A stretch of 31,504 nt of DNA from JAVBWO01 sp036677375 (GCA_036677375.1 JAVBWO010000026.1:1-31504), one strand, 5' to 3'; shown: positions 1 to 6,915, numbered from the stretch's first letter. A program made the numbers and translations. The notes: generated by a model from the sequence alone, not told the origin.

Positions 1-2
1 CG

Positions 3-758
3 GTTACGGTAATGCCGCCGCAAGGAAACGTGAGAGAAAATCCGGTTACGGTTAAGCCGCCGCAAGGAAACGTGAGAGAAAATCCGGTTACGGTGATGCC
101 GCCCCAAGGAAACGTGAGAGAGAATCCGGTTACGGTGATGCCGCCCCAAGGAAACGTGAGAGAAAATCCGGTTACGGTAATGCCGCCCCAAGGAAACGTG
201 AGAGAAAATCCGGTTACGGTGATGCCGCCCCAAGGAAACGTGAGAGAAAATCCGGTTACGGTAATGCCACCCCAAGGAAACGTGAGAGAAAATCCGGTTA
301 CGGTGATGCCGCCCCAAGTTTCTGCTGAAGAAGAGGAAGAAAAAGAAGAGAAAGTGTTGCCACCCAAAGGTTCCTACCCAATATATACGGAAAATGTGAA
401 AGCGGAAACTACTGAAAAACCGACCTCGAAAGAAGCCAATATCTCACAAGTTGTAGAGGTTGCTCCTCCGGAAGAAAATATGACGGAATCTGTTGAAGAA
501 ATGACAGAGAATCTATTCAAAGAAGAAACTTCTGCTCCCGACACTTCCGCTGCCGCAAATGTCACTTATAGTACGACCTGCGCCAAACGAGAAACGGTCG
601 GGAATCAGTATTGCCTCAAGTTTTATCTGGTGCAGTCCGGCGAAGACCTGGCGGCGATAGCGGAGAAGAACGAGGTTAGCAAGGAAAAATTAGAAAACGT
701 CAATCAAGTGAGCGAGGAAGACATCTGCACCGGGATGATCTTGAATATTCCCGAATAA
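3..758 (+). CDS. LysM-domain protein with tandem 14-residue repeats, SpoVID/SipL-like C-terminus (5' truncated)
   Basis: The reading frame is open from base 3 and enters the window inside a repeat, so the true start lies upstream. Seven complete 14-residue units (consensus MPPQGNVRENPVTV) are followed by an eighth partial unit. Next comes a Glu/Lys/Thr-rich low-complexity linker, and a C-terminal domain from YCLKFYLVQSGEDLAA to the end that fits one LysM repeat. LysM domains usually bind peptidoglycan, but the C-terminal LysM of SpoVID (Bacillus) and SipL (Clostridioides) acts in spore coat assembly by contacting SpoIVA. The wording around the domain (a Cys-containing strand, then VQ-x-GEDLAAIAEK) resembles those proteins more than wall hydrolases, and cotS and its glycosyltransferase lie downstream. 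The spore role is inference. A general LysM cell-surface protein remains possible because the N-terminal half is not visible. Confidence 0.6.
   Translation, partial: VTVMPPQGNVRENPVTVKPPQGNVRENPVTVMPPQGNVRENPVTVMPPQGNVRENPVTVMPPQGNVRENPVTVMPPQGNVRENPVTVMPPQGNVRENPVTVMPPQVSAEEEEEKEEKVLPPKGSYPIYTENVKAETTEKPTSKEANISQVVEVAPPEENMTESVEEMTENLFKEETSAPDTSAAANVTYSTTCAKRETVGNQYCLKFYLVQSGEDLAAIAEKNEVSKEKLENVNQVSEEDICTGMILNIPE
12..305 (+). repeat. Seven tandem 42-bp coding repeats plus a partial eighth
   Basis: Each 42-bp unit begins atgccgcc and ends ggttacggt(a/g/t). Units differ at only a few positions: cCGCAA versus cCCCAA, third-base changes at the unit end, and one atg-to-aag change giving K in unit 2. 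The array continues off the left edge, and an eighth unit starts at 306 but diverges after MPPQ. Such near-identity at DNA level implies recent expansion or homogenisation. It lies in frame in the LysM gene and encodes MPPQGNVRENPVTV. Confidence 0.95.
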
Positions 759-866
759 AATACCTGAAAAACACAAAGAAACTATTGCATTCTTTCTTTA
801 AAAGTGCTAACGTATGTATGGCTATCATGATATGGCAAATCATATGGGAAAAAGAAGGCAAAGGTC

Positions 867-2003
867 ATGCAGTTTTCAGGGATTGCCCTGGTATGTTGGA
901 TCAATTTTTTCTTGGGTTTCGCAGTACAGGGGACAACTATTTTCACACCGCTTTTTGCAGAACAATTGGGAGCCAATGCTTGGCAGATCGGCCTTTTAGG
1001 CAGCATGTTGGGTGGAGCTTACTTGGGATTTTCTATAGGAGCCGGGCGGTTATCCGATTCTTGGGGCCGCCTGGCTTTTATTCGTATCGGTTTGGCGATG
1101 GTGGTGTTTTCACTGGCTGGGCACTTGGTTGTACAAAATTACTGGATGCTTTTAATTGCCAGAACCTTGTTGGGAATTGGGCAGGGGTTGGTAATCCCAC
1201 CTTTGGTGGCCTATGCGGCAGATATGAAGGCTAATATGGGAAAATACAGCTCTGTTGCCTGCTTTGGTTGGATATTGGGCGCCTTAACTTGTTCCTTTGT
1301 AAAGGAAATCCAAATGTTGTTTTGGATTGCTTTGTTGGGGATTATTGCAGCATTTTGCTTATCTCTATTTTATCATTCTGGTGAACCGGCCAAGAATGCG
1401 GCGGCGGAATCCTTCTCTAAGGGGAAGCCGCAGGAGAGCTTTTGGCAAGTGCTGTTCCAGGGTAGAAACATATATTTCCCAGTTTTTCTGCGCCATTTGG
1501 GCGCTTCAGCGGTATGGATGATCTTGCCCCTTTATTTTGAATCTCTTGGTATGGGCCGATTTTGGCTGGGAATCCTTTGGGCCTTGAATTTTGCGGGTTC
1601 TTTTTTGACCATGCGGCTGGTGGAACGCTATGATCCAAGGAAAATCTTTGCCTTGGGACAGGTACTGTCCATTTTGGTTTTTGCGGGATATTTGATTTTC
1701 GATCAGATTGCTTTTCTTTTAATCACCCAATTGGTTTTGGGCATTGGCTGGGGCTGCCTCTATATGGGAGCGCTTTATACCATTTTAGCGTCTACGCCAT
1801 GTCGGGGAACCGCCAGTGGTATTTTACAAGGTACGTTAAATCTTTGCGCTGTTTTAGGTCCCATGTGCGGCGGTTTGATTGCCGGAGGATATGGTTACCG
1901 GGGCGTAATTGCCTTTGCTCTGATTTTAGGCTTGATTTCGCTGACGGTGGCGCTACCGGGCAAGAAGCATTTAAAGAAGCAAACGGCTGTACGTGCAACA
2001 TAA
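867..2003 (+). CDS. MFS transporter
   Basis: A 378-residue protein that is almost entirely hydrophobic, with about 11-12 membrane segments. It has the central charged cytoplasmic loop expected between the two halves of a major facilitator (around HSGEPAKNAAAESFSKGKPQ). The segment GAGRLSDSWGRLAFIRIGL matches the MFS signature loop between helices 2 and 3 (G-x-L-[SA]-D-x-x-G-R-[RK]). Length is typical for drug or small-solute antiporters of the 12-helix type. The ATG at 867 follows a purine-rich stretch (aaagaaggcaaagg) and starts directly with the first helix. Longer overlapping reading frames in this interval are in other frames and look like shadows. It is monocistronic, with a terminator just after the stop. 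Substrate cannot be told from sequence. Confidence 0.85.
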   Translation: MQFSGIALVCWINFFLGFAVQGTTIFTPLFAEQLGANAWQIGLLGSMLGGAYLGFSIGAGRLSDSWGRLAFIRIGLAMVVFSLAGHLVVQNYWMLLIARTLLGIGQGLVIPPLVAYAADMKANMGKYSSVACFGWILGALTCSFVKEIQMLFWIALLGIIAAFCLSLFYHSGEPAKNAAAESFSKGKPQESFWQVLFQGRNIYFPVFLRHLGASAVWMILPLYFESLGMGRFWLGILWALNFAGSFLTMRLVERYDPRKIFALGQVLSILVFAGYLIFDQIAFLLITQLVLGIGWGCLYMGALYTILASTPCRGTASGILQGTLNLCAVLGPMCGGLIAGGYGYRGVIAFALILGLISLTVALPGKKHLKKQTAVRAT

Positions 2004-2010
2004 CTTAGGA

Positions 2011-2036
2011 GGCGGTGATGGATTTCACCGCCTTTT
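2011..2036 (+). terminator. Intrinsic terminator after MFS gene
   Basis: Perfect 8-bp stem ggcggtga / tcaccgcc (2011-2018 with 2025-2032), 6-nt loop, followed by TTTT-A-TT. It begins 8 bases after the MFS stop codon. Confidence 0.85.
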
Positions 2037-2336
2037 ATTATGGTGTTATGACTGAAGATATTTGCAAGCTGAGTATGTGAGTGCAGGCAGTGAAGAAAGC
2101 ATATCAGCCGGTGCTTCAACATAGGGTTCATGATAAAATTTTATCATAATTATCATGATTTTATCATTTCAGTGCAAACCACTCATTTACGATGGGTGGT
2201 TGTGGTTTGTCAGGGCACCCTCAGGGTATGATAAGGGCATCATAAGAGCGGCAGAGCATAGAACAGGCAAATTTTAAGAGAATAGGAAAAAACCGACCGT
2301 TGCCGGCATAAGAATGAAGAGAAAGGCGGTTTCTCC
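2037..2336. other. Intergenic region between MFS gene and cotS-like gene
   Basis: No convincing gene. It contains an AT-rich palindrome cluster at 2130-2167 (listed separately) and a hairpin around 2175-2210, where an accactcat-like arm faces atgggtggt, with no U-run after it. The cotS-like gene presumably has its promoter here. No sporulation sigma-factor site was clear enough to place. Confidence 0.5.
2130..2167. promoter_or_regulatory. AT-rich operator-like palindrome cluster (TTATCAT half-sites)
   Basis: Bases 2130-2147 form a perfect 18-bp palindrome (atgataaaattttatcat). The half-site ttatcat recurs at 2141, 2150 and 2161, and its complement lies at 2130. The pattern loosely resembles Fur-family boxes (TGATAAT-N-ATTATCA), but the spacing does not fit exactly. 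It lies about 170 bp upstream of the cotS-like gene. Confidence 0.4.
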
Positions 2337-3335
2337 ATGGAGGATAAAGTAAAAGCGGCAATAGAGGCCTATGGTTTTCACGCAGCAGACATCCTGCCGG
2401 TGCAGCCGGATGTCTGGAAAGTGATTACCGATTCCGGTTCCTATTGCTTCAAACGTATGGCCAAAGGCAAAGAAAGGGTGACTTTTCTCCTTGCCGCTAT
2501 GACACAGCTGCCGCGGCAGGGATTTTCCAGGCTGTCGCTTCCAGTTGCCACAGCCTCGGGGAGGTCCTTTCTGGAGGATGGGGACACTATTTGGCTTGCT
2601 ACTTCCTGGGTCGAAGGCTGTAATTGTCTTTTCCGCCAACCGGAACATTTGCAGGCTGCCGCTAATACGCTGGGGCTCTTTCATCGTGCCGCCCGAGGGC
2701 TTAATGTGCCGGGTGGTAGAGTGTCCTACGAAGCCTGGCCGGGAAGATTAGCCAGACGGAGCCGTGATCTTGAGCGTTTTTGGCAACTGGCTGAAAAAGA
2801 AGACAGCTATTTTTGCCGCCGATATCTCATGTTAGCTGCTTCCAAAAAGAACTTGGCGGAGAAATCGTTATCTTTATTGGGCGCTTCCGATTATAACGCA
2901 TTGGCGGCGGCAGCGGCGGCATCCGGTTGTTTTGTCCACTGGGATATCGCGGGGCGGAATTTTATTATAGCGCAGGATGGGCTAGCGCATTTGATCGATT
3001 TTGACTATTGCCGCTATGATCTGCCTGCCTCCGATATGGTTCGCCTATTAGAGCGGGGACTTCTGGAAAAGGATTGCCGGATGGAAACCGCTGTTTTGAT
3101 TTTTGGCGAATATAGCCGTTTTCGGCCATTTTTGCCTGGAGAGACAAAGCTAATCACCGCCCTTCTGCATTTCCCACAGCGTTATTGGCGGCTTGGACTT
3201 CGCTATTTTAAAGAAGCGGCGGCAACCAGGGATCAACTCAGTTATGATAATCAGATTGATCGCCTGATCTATCACAATGAAAAAGAAGAGCAATGCTTGG
3301 ATTATATCCTGAAGCATCATGGGGAGATGGGATAA
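2337..3335 (+). CDS. CotS-family spore coat protein (kinase-fold)
   Basis: A 332-residue protein of the CotS/YutH type, spore coat proteins built on an aminoglycoside-phosphotransferase/choline-kinase fold. Visible kinase-like elements are the catalytic-loop motif HWDIAGRNF (H201, D203, N208) and the metal-binding LIDFDYCRYD (D221/D223). These correspond to the HGD-x4-N and DFD motifs of the family. An early FKRMAKGKERVTFLLAAM segment matches the region carrying the nucleotide-binding lysine. The ATG at 2337 follows gagaaaggcggtttctcc, a modest ribosome-binding site. A GT4 glycosyltransferase starts 13 bases after its stop, as cotSA sits with cotS in Bacillus subtilis, so the pair probably forms an operon making and decorating the outer spore surface. 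Whether it retains kinase activity is unknown. Confidence 0.8.
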   Translation: MEDKVKAAIEAYGFHAADILPVQPDVWKVITDSGSYCFKRMAKGKERVTFLLAAMTQLPRQGFSRLSLPVATASGRSFLEDGDTIWLATSWVEGCNCLFRQPEHLQAAANTLGLFHRAARGLNVPGGRVSYEAWPGRLARRSRDLERFWQLAEKEDSYFCRRYLMLAASKKNLAEKSLSLLGASDYNALAAAAAASGCFVHWDIAGRNFIIAQDGLAHLIDFDYCRYDLPASDMVRLLERGLLEKDCRMETAVLIFGEYSRFRPFLPGETKLITALLHFPQRYWRLGLRYFKEAAATRDQLSYDNQIDRLIYHNEKEEQCLDYILKHHGEMG

Positions 3336-3348
3336 AGGAGGCTTCCAT

Positions 3349-4467
3349 ATGAAAGTGGGCATTGATGCCCGGGGCGCCATTTGGTATCGCGGTACTGGCA
3401 TCGGAACCTATACCTATCAATTGCTGCATCATTTGAAGCAAGGCCCTGACCGAAATAATTACCGTCTGTTTTATCCGGGTGAAGAATATGCCGGATTGGA
3501 TTTTGGTATACGGGAAGACTTTGTACCGGTGGAGGAAAACCCCGAATATTGGGAAAGTTATTTTTTACCCAAAATACTGAAAAATGAACATATTGAACTA
3601 TATCACGTACCGCAAAACGGCATTGGCCTGCCCACACAAAAGGTTTGTCCTCAGGTGGTGACCATTCACGATCTCATCCCTTATGTATATCCCGAGACGG
3701 TAGGGAAAAAATATTTGCAGGTTTTTTTGCAGCAAATGCCTGGCGTTATGGCAAGCTGCGACGCTGTTATCACGGTATCCGAGCATTCCAAAAAAGATAT
3801 TGTTGATATCTTCCATTACCCGGCTGACAAGATCCATGTCATCTATGAAGCGCCGGAGCCGGTTTATCAATTATTACCCAAGGCGGATTGTATGGCGGCG
3901 CTCAGGGAATATGGCATTGATAAAAAATATATTCTATATGTGGGCGGGTTTGGCCCCAGGAAAAATGTAAGAGGGCTTTTGGTGGCTTTTGCCAAGGTCT
4001 GCCGCGAACTTCCCGGAGACTATCTTTTGATCTGTCCGGGTAATTGGCAAAGAGACGGTAACAGCAGCGATGATTTAATCGAGGCCCTAGGCCTAAAGGA
4101 ACGAGTCATCTTTCCGGGATATGTGCCGGTCAACCATTTGCCTTGGTTTTACAGGGGAGCAGAATTGTTTGTTTATCCTTCTTTTTATGAAGGGTTTGGT
4201 TTGCCGGTTTTGGAAGCCATGGCATGCGGGGCTCCGGTAGTGGCTTCCGCCACCTCTTCTGTGCCGGAAGTAGCGGGAGACGCTGCTTTATTGGTAGATC
4301 CCCATGATACCAAAAATCTGTCTCAGGCGATTTATGCGGTTTTGACTGATCCGGCATTGGCTGCGGATCTTTCAGCCAGAGGACTATCTCGGGCGGCTGC
4401 TTTTAGCTGGCAAAAAACGGCGGCAGAAACGGTTCGGGTCTATCGAAATATTTTGCAGCAGGATTGA
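3349..4467 (+). CDS. GT4-family glycosyltransferase (CotSA-like)
   Basis: A 372-residue retaining glycosyltransferase of the GT-B fold. The N-terminus KVGIDARGAIWYRGTGIGTY is the donor/acceptor-side start typical of family 4. The C-terminal half carries YVGGFGPRKNVRGLL and the E-x7-E nucleotide-sugar site in YEGFGLPVLEAMACGAPVV. It also has the second conserved segment SVPEVAGDAALLVDPHD. The ATG at 3349 is chosen because AAAGGAGG lies 7 bases upstream; the reading frame extends ten codons further without a ribosome-binding site. Coupling to the cotS-like gene suggests addition of sugars to the spore coat or crust, as known for CotSA, but the sugar is not predictable. A YdcZ-like gene follows at 66 bases. 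Confidence 0.85.
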   Translation: MKVGIDARGAIWYRGTGIGTYTYQLLHHLKQGPDRNNYRLFYPGEEYAGLDFGIREDFVPVEENPEYWESYFLPKILKNEHIELYHVPQNGIGLPTQKVCPQVVTIHDLIPYVYPETVGKKYLQVFLQQMPGVMASCDAVITVSEHSKKDIVDIFHYPADKIHVIYEAPEPVYQLLPKADCMAALREYGIDKKYILYVGGFGPRKNVRGLLVAFAKVCRELPGDYLLICPGNWQRDGNSSDDLIEALGLKERVIFPGYVPVNHLPWFYRGAELFVYPSFYEGFGLPVLEAMACGAPVVASATSSVPEVAGDAALLVDPHDTKNLSQAIYAVLTDPALAADLSARGLSRAAAFSWQKTAAETVRVYRNILQQD

Positions 4468-4532
4468 AAGATTTTGTACTTTCGGGAAATATTTTGACCC
4501 TTTTGGGGAAAGATATTGCCGGGGGTGAGAGC

Positions 4533-4973
4533 TTGAACTGGTTTTTTCTGGCCTTTGCTTTTGTTGCCGGCATCCTCATGGCGGTACAGGGCACGATCAA
4601 TGGTCTTCTGGGAAAATTTGTCGGCGTACTGGAAGGGAATTTTTTAGTTCATGCCATTGGTCTGGCGGCAGTGTCTTTGCTGCTCTTTGTATTTCATATC
4701 GGCAAGGGAGACTGGAGCCGTATCGGTGAAGTACCTTGGTATGGTTATACCGGCGGCCTTCTTAGTGTCGCCATTATTTACGGCGTCATGGCGGCCATCC
4801 CGAAAGTGGGCGCGGCCAATGCCACAGCAGCCATTATTGTGGGCCAAGTAGGCGCGGCGATGTTATTGGATCTCTTTGGCCTTTTTGGATTAGAAAAGGT
4901 TCCCTGGAGTTGGTGGCGCTTGGTGGGGATCGCACTTTTGGCAGCAGGTGGTAGATTGATGCTGCATAAATAG
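4533..4973 (+). CDS. YdcZ-family (DMT superfamily) membrane transporter
   Basis: A 146-residue protein with about five hydrophobic helices. The pattern GILMAVQGTINGLLGK near the N-terminus and GAANATAAIIVGQVGAAMLLD followed by a Trp-rich end (VPWSWWRLVGIALLAAGG) are characteristic of the DUF606/YdcZ transporters, half-size members of the drug/metabolite transporter superfamily. The frame is open back to a TTG at 4464 that overlaps the previous stop. The TTG at 4533 is preferred because ggggtgag lies just upstream and it gives the family's usual length of about 140-150 residues. It may be co-transcribed with the glycosyltransferase and ends at a strong terminator. Substrate unknown. Confidence 0.75.
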   Translation: MNWFFLAFAFVAGILMAVQGTINGLLGKFVGVLEGNFLVHAIGLAAVSLLLFVFHIGKGDWSRIGEVPWYGYTGGLLSVAIIYGVMAAIPKVGAANATAAIIVGQVGAAMLLDLFGLFGLEKVPWSWWRLVGIALLAAGGRLMLHK

Positions 4974-4980
4974 GTGATGG

Positions 4981-5010
4981 GCGCTCTTTTAACAAAAAGA
5001 GCGCTTTTTT
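4981..5010 (+). terminator. Intrinsic terminator closing the cotS/glycosyltransferase/ydcZ unit
   Basis: Ten-bp perfect stem gcgctctttt / aaaagagcgc (4981-4990 with 4995-5004), a 4-nt loop and six Ts. Confidence 0.9.
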
Positions 5011-5047
5011 ATTTTTGAAAATTTTGTAGAAAGTGTATAAAAATCTC

Positions 5048-5076
5048 TTGACTTTTGGCTGCCTTTACGGCATAAT
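5048..5076 (+). promoter_or_regulatory. Sigma-A promoter of the tRNA-Met/tRNA-Glu operon
   Basis: TTGACT (5048-5053) and CATAAT (5071-5076) with 17-bp spacing, 17 bases before the first tRNA. This is consistent with a strong stable-RNA promoter. Confidence 0.75.
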
Positions 5077-5093
5077 CTATAAGGCAAGCATAT

Positions 5094-5170
5094 GGCGGTG
5101 TAGCTCAGCTGGCTAGAGCACACGGTTCATACCCGTGGTGTCACTGGTTCAAACCCAGTCACCGCTACCA
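5094..5170 (+). tRNA. tRNA-Met (CAT), elongator type
   Basis: A complete 77-nt cloverleaf with encoded CCA. The acceptor arms are ggcggtg / caccgct (one G-U at 1-72). The D stem is gctc/gagc, the anticodon stem cacgg/ccgtg with loop ttcatac (anticodon CAT), and the T stem actgg/ccagt with loop ttcaaac. The paired position 1 and the GGCGGTGTAGCTCAG start match elongator Met, not initiator. tRNA-Ile2 also reads CAT before lysidine modification, but its body sequence usually differs. Confidence 0.93.
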
Positions 5171-5173
5171 TAT

Positions 5174-5250
5174 GGCGCGTTGGAGAAGCGGCTTAACTCA
5201 CCAGCCTTTCACGCTGGCATCCAGGGGTTCGAATCCCCTACGCGTCACCA
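5174..5250 (+). tRNA. tRNA-Glu (TTC)
   Basis: A cloverleaf three bases after tRNA-Met, with acceptor ggcgcgt / acgcgtc (one G-U). The anticodon stem is ccagc/gctgg with loop ctttcac (anticodon TTC). The T arm is aggggttcgaatcccct, and CCA is encoded. A Met-Glu tRNA pair ahead of spoIIE is a recurrent arrangement in Clostridia. Confidence 0.93.
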
Positions 5251-5292
5251 AAAAAAGCATACCCTTTCAAATATGAAAGGGTATGCTTTTTT
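5251..5292. terminator. Strong (possibly bidirectional) terminator after tRNA-Glu
   Basis: A 19-bp perfect stem: 5251-5269 (starting with six As) pairs with 5274-5292 (ending in Ts), with loop aata. The A-run/T-run symmetry would work on either strand. Confidence 0.9.
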
Positions 5293-5359
5293 AATACCCA
5301 AATGAATTATGAATATGGGTTATCATTTTAACAGGCGTAAGCAGTCGCTTGCTTTTTTT

Positions 5360-5427
5360 ATGGAAAGTTGACTTTACATTTTTTCTCTTTTGTGCTATGA
5401 TAAATCTATGGAAAGCTTGCTTTCCAT
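5360..5427 (+). promoter_or_regulatory. Promoter and candidate autoregulatory operator of the XRE gene
   Basis: An extended -10 TGCTATGAT (TATGAT at 5396-5401) with TTTACA 17 bases upstream (5373-5378); a TTGACT also overlaps at 5368. An inverted repeat atggaaag-cttg-ctttccat occupies 5408-5427, at the expected transcription start and just before the ribosome-binding site. The same half-site atggaaag occurs once more at 5360-5367 upstream of the -35. Placement fits repression by the encoded XRE protein (inference). Confidence 0.55.
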
Positions 5428-5442
5428 GTGAGGAGGTCAGAA

Positions 5443-5661
5443 GTGAAAAACCGCTTAGAAGAAGTTCGGAAACAGCATGGTGTCAAGCAGGAAGAGCTGG
5501 CTACTGCCCTGGAAGTTTCCAGGCAGACAATCGGTTCGCTTGAGAATGGGAGATATAACCCGTCAATTCTTTTAGCGTTCAAAATTGCCCGCTATTTTAA
5601 GATGAGCATCGAAGATATTTTTATTTATGAAGGGATGGAAAAAAATGAAGAAGAAATATAG
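5443..5661 (+). CDS. XRE/Cro-type helix-turn-helix regulator
   Basis: A 72-residue single-domain DNA-binding protein. The helix-turn-helix is clear: QEELATALEVSRQTIGSLEN, then NPSILLAFKIARYFKMSIEDIF, as in the short YozG/PlcR-N-like XRE regulators. The GTG at 5443 is chosen because GAGGAGGT lies 6 bases upstream. An in-frame GTG at 5428 would place the ribosome-binding site inside the gene. Its 3' end overlaps the next gene by 17 bases, so they are co-translated. Short XRE proteins paired with a small multi-pass membrane protein are common in Firmicutes. The regulator typically controls its own operon, and the membrane partner's job is unknown. Confidence 0.85.
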   Translation: MKNRLEEVRKQHGVKQEELATALEVSRQTIGSLENGRYNPSILLAFKIARYFKMSIEDIFIYEGMEKNEEEI

Positions 5662-6076
5662 CGATTATTATCTTGTCTTTTTGGGTTTAATATTGTTGGG
5701 ATTAGGTCTTTTTCTTATTAAGACGCTTTCGGAACCACAAGGTCTCATGCGGGCATTTCCCTATGTTTGTGTCGGGCTTGGCTGCGGTATTTTTGGGCAT
5801 GGCATGGGCAACATCGTAAGCTTAAGAGCGCTTAAAAACAATCCGGATATCCAAAAGCGGATGGAAATCGAGAAAAAGGATGAGCGTAATATAGCAATTT
5901 CTCATAAGGCAAAGGCAAAAGCATACGATATGATGCTTTATGTATTCGGAGCCTTAATGCTTTCCTTTGCTTTGATGGGTATCGATATGGTAGCCCTTTT
6001 GTTATTGGTCTTTGCATTTCTGTTTATTGTTTTTTATGGTATTTTCTGCCGTTGTCAATACGATAAAGAAATGTAG
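5645..6076 (+). CDS. Four-helix membrane protein paired with XRE regulator (DUF2178-like)
   Basis: A 143-residue protein with two N-terminal hydrophobic helices (about residues 8-27 and 36-57). A charged cytoplasmic stretch follows (ALKNNPDIQKRMEIEKKDER), then two more helices near the C-terminus. The acidic/basic segment KRMEIEKKDERN is reminiscent of DUF2178-type proteins that sit beside XRE regulators. The ATG at 5645 is preferred over the in-frame 5627 because it begins at the basic MKKKYSDYY before the first helix. Purine-rich gaaggga lies about 10 bases upstream, inside the regulator gene. No catalytic motif is seen. Function is not known; signal transmission to the regulator is only a guess. 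Confidence 0.65.
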   Translation: MKKKYSDYYLVFLGLILLGLGLFLIKTLSEPQGLMRAFPYVCVGLGCGIFGHGMGNIVSLRALKNNPDIQKRMEIEKKDERNIAISHKAKAKAYDMMLYVFGALMLSFALMGIDMVALLLLVFAFLFIVFYGIFCRCQYDKEM

Positions 6077-6177
6077 AAAACGCAAATGATACGTAATGGA
6101 TACCGATATCTCAATTGAGCGAAGGAGACATAAAAGGACTCAGTGGGCAATTGGACTGCCCCGCTACAATGCAAGAA

Positions 6178-6220
6178 AAAGACCTCCTGTCATAGGATAG
6201 AGACTACGACAGGAGTCTTT
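6178..6220 (+). other. Hairpin ahead of a putative transposase remnant
   Basis: Inverted repeat aaagacctcctgtc (6178-6191) against gacaggagtcttt (6208-6220) with one bulged base. A second, weaker hairpin (gtgggca / tgccccgc) lies near 6143-6164. It sits directly before the small frame at 6224. It could be an IS leader structure or an attenuator; the following T-run is too short for a confident terminator. Confidence 0.4.
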
Positions 6221-6223
6221 CGC

Positions 6224-6304
6224 ATGTCAAGAAAAAAAGAGAAACAGAATACGCCTCAAAGCATCATAGATGACATGATGCAAATGCATAAAGAAGCCGG
6301 ATAA
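6224..6304 (+). pseudogene. Short truncated frame, possible transposase N-terminal remnant
   Basis: An ATG-initiated frame of only 26 residues, MSRKKEKQNTPQSIIDDMMQ then MHKEAG and stop. It is highly charged and reads like the beginning of a longer protein. After a one-base shift the text continues as DNDQGAIKHL before running into the convergent GNAT gene. The style recalls the first residues of IS-encoded transposases (perhaps IS256-like), but this was not confirmed. No terminal inverted repeats or target duplication could be delimited. It may equally be a chance frame. Confidence 0.3.
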
Positions 6305-6318
6305 CGATCAGGGAGCTA

Positions 6319-6873
6319 TCAAACATTTATAAAATGCCATTCACTTTGCTTCATTGCATAGCACTCATTGTCGTGGATCTCACCGTTATACAGCTTTTCA
6401 CACAAAGACAGCGTGCCTTCATATCGAAAACTCAGTTTATTTAAGACTCTTTTTGACCGCTGGTTATGCGGATAACAATAGGCGGATATCAGCTCCAAAC
6501 GCAGCACTTCAAAGCCATATTTGACAACTGCCTGCGCGGCTTCGGTCATATAGCCGTTATTCCAATATTCTTCGCCAATCGCGTAACCCAACATTCTTGA
6601 TTCTTCATTTTCCCGCTTGGGGTCATCCACTAAACCGATTGTGCCGATCAATTTGCCGGTTTTTTGTAAAACGATACCGAAAACATCATCCTTGCCCAGG
6701 AATATCTGGGTCATGATGTTCCTGGTTTCCTCAATGCTCTCATGGGGTTTCCATCCGGCATTGGGACCTACATGATCTTCTTTGGAATATGTAAAGATGT
6801 CGCTTGTATCATTGTCAGTAATCGGGCGAAGCAGCAGACGGTTGGTTGTGATGATCAATTTGGTTTCCTCCAT
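6319..6873 (-). CDS. GNAT N-acetyltransferase (RimJ/RimL type)
   Basis: A 184-residue acetyltransferase, the only convincing minus-strand gene here. It opens with the RimJ/RimL-like TTNRLLLRPITDNDTSDIF. The acetyl-CoA-binding core follows as GYAIGEEYWNNGYMTEAAQA, and the C-terminal block is HNQRSKRVLNKLSFRYEGTL, in the expected order. These enzymes move acetyl from acetyl-CoA to the amino terminus of proteins or to small amines; the substrate is unknown. The frame runs upstream to 6915. An extended -10 (TGTTATACT on the minus strand, TATACT at 6896-6901) lies inside that extension, so the ATG at 6873 is preferred although its ribosome-binding site is weak. It converges on the possible IS remnant. 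Confidence 0.8.
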   Translation of the reverse strand: MEETKLIITTNRLLLRPITDNDTSDIFTYSKEDHVGPNAGWKPHESIEETRNIMTQIFLGKDDVFGIVLQKTGKLIGTIGLVDDPKRENEESRMLGYAIGEEYWNNGYMTEAAQAVVKYGFEVLRLELISAYCYPHNQRSKRVLNKLSFRYEGTLSLCEKLYNGEIHDNECYAMKQSEWHFINV

Positions 6874-6915
6874 CTTTAAGATCCAGTTCAAAATAAGTAT
6901 AACATACCACAGCAA

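Noticed and set aside
1..320. Regularly repeated 42-bp units suggesting a CRISPR array
   Set aside because: The units are directly contiguous without unique spacers, stay in one reading frame and encode a protein repeat.
785..1234. Open frame of 149 codons overlapping the start of the MFS gene
   Set aside because: It lies in another frame over clear transporter helices and has no ribosome-binding site or recognisable motif.
4464..4532. Longer start for the YdcZ-like gene at the TTG overlapping the glycosyltransferase stop
   Set aside because: It gives 23 extra residues with no ribosome-binding site, whereas the TTG at 4533 has one and matches family length.
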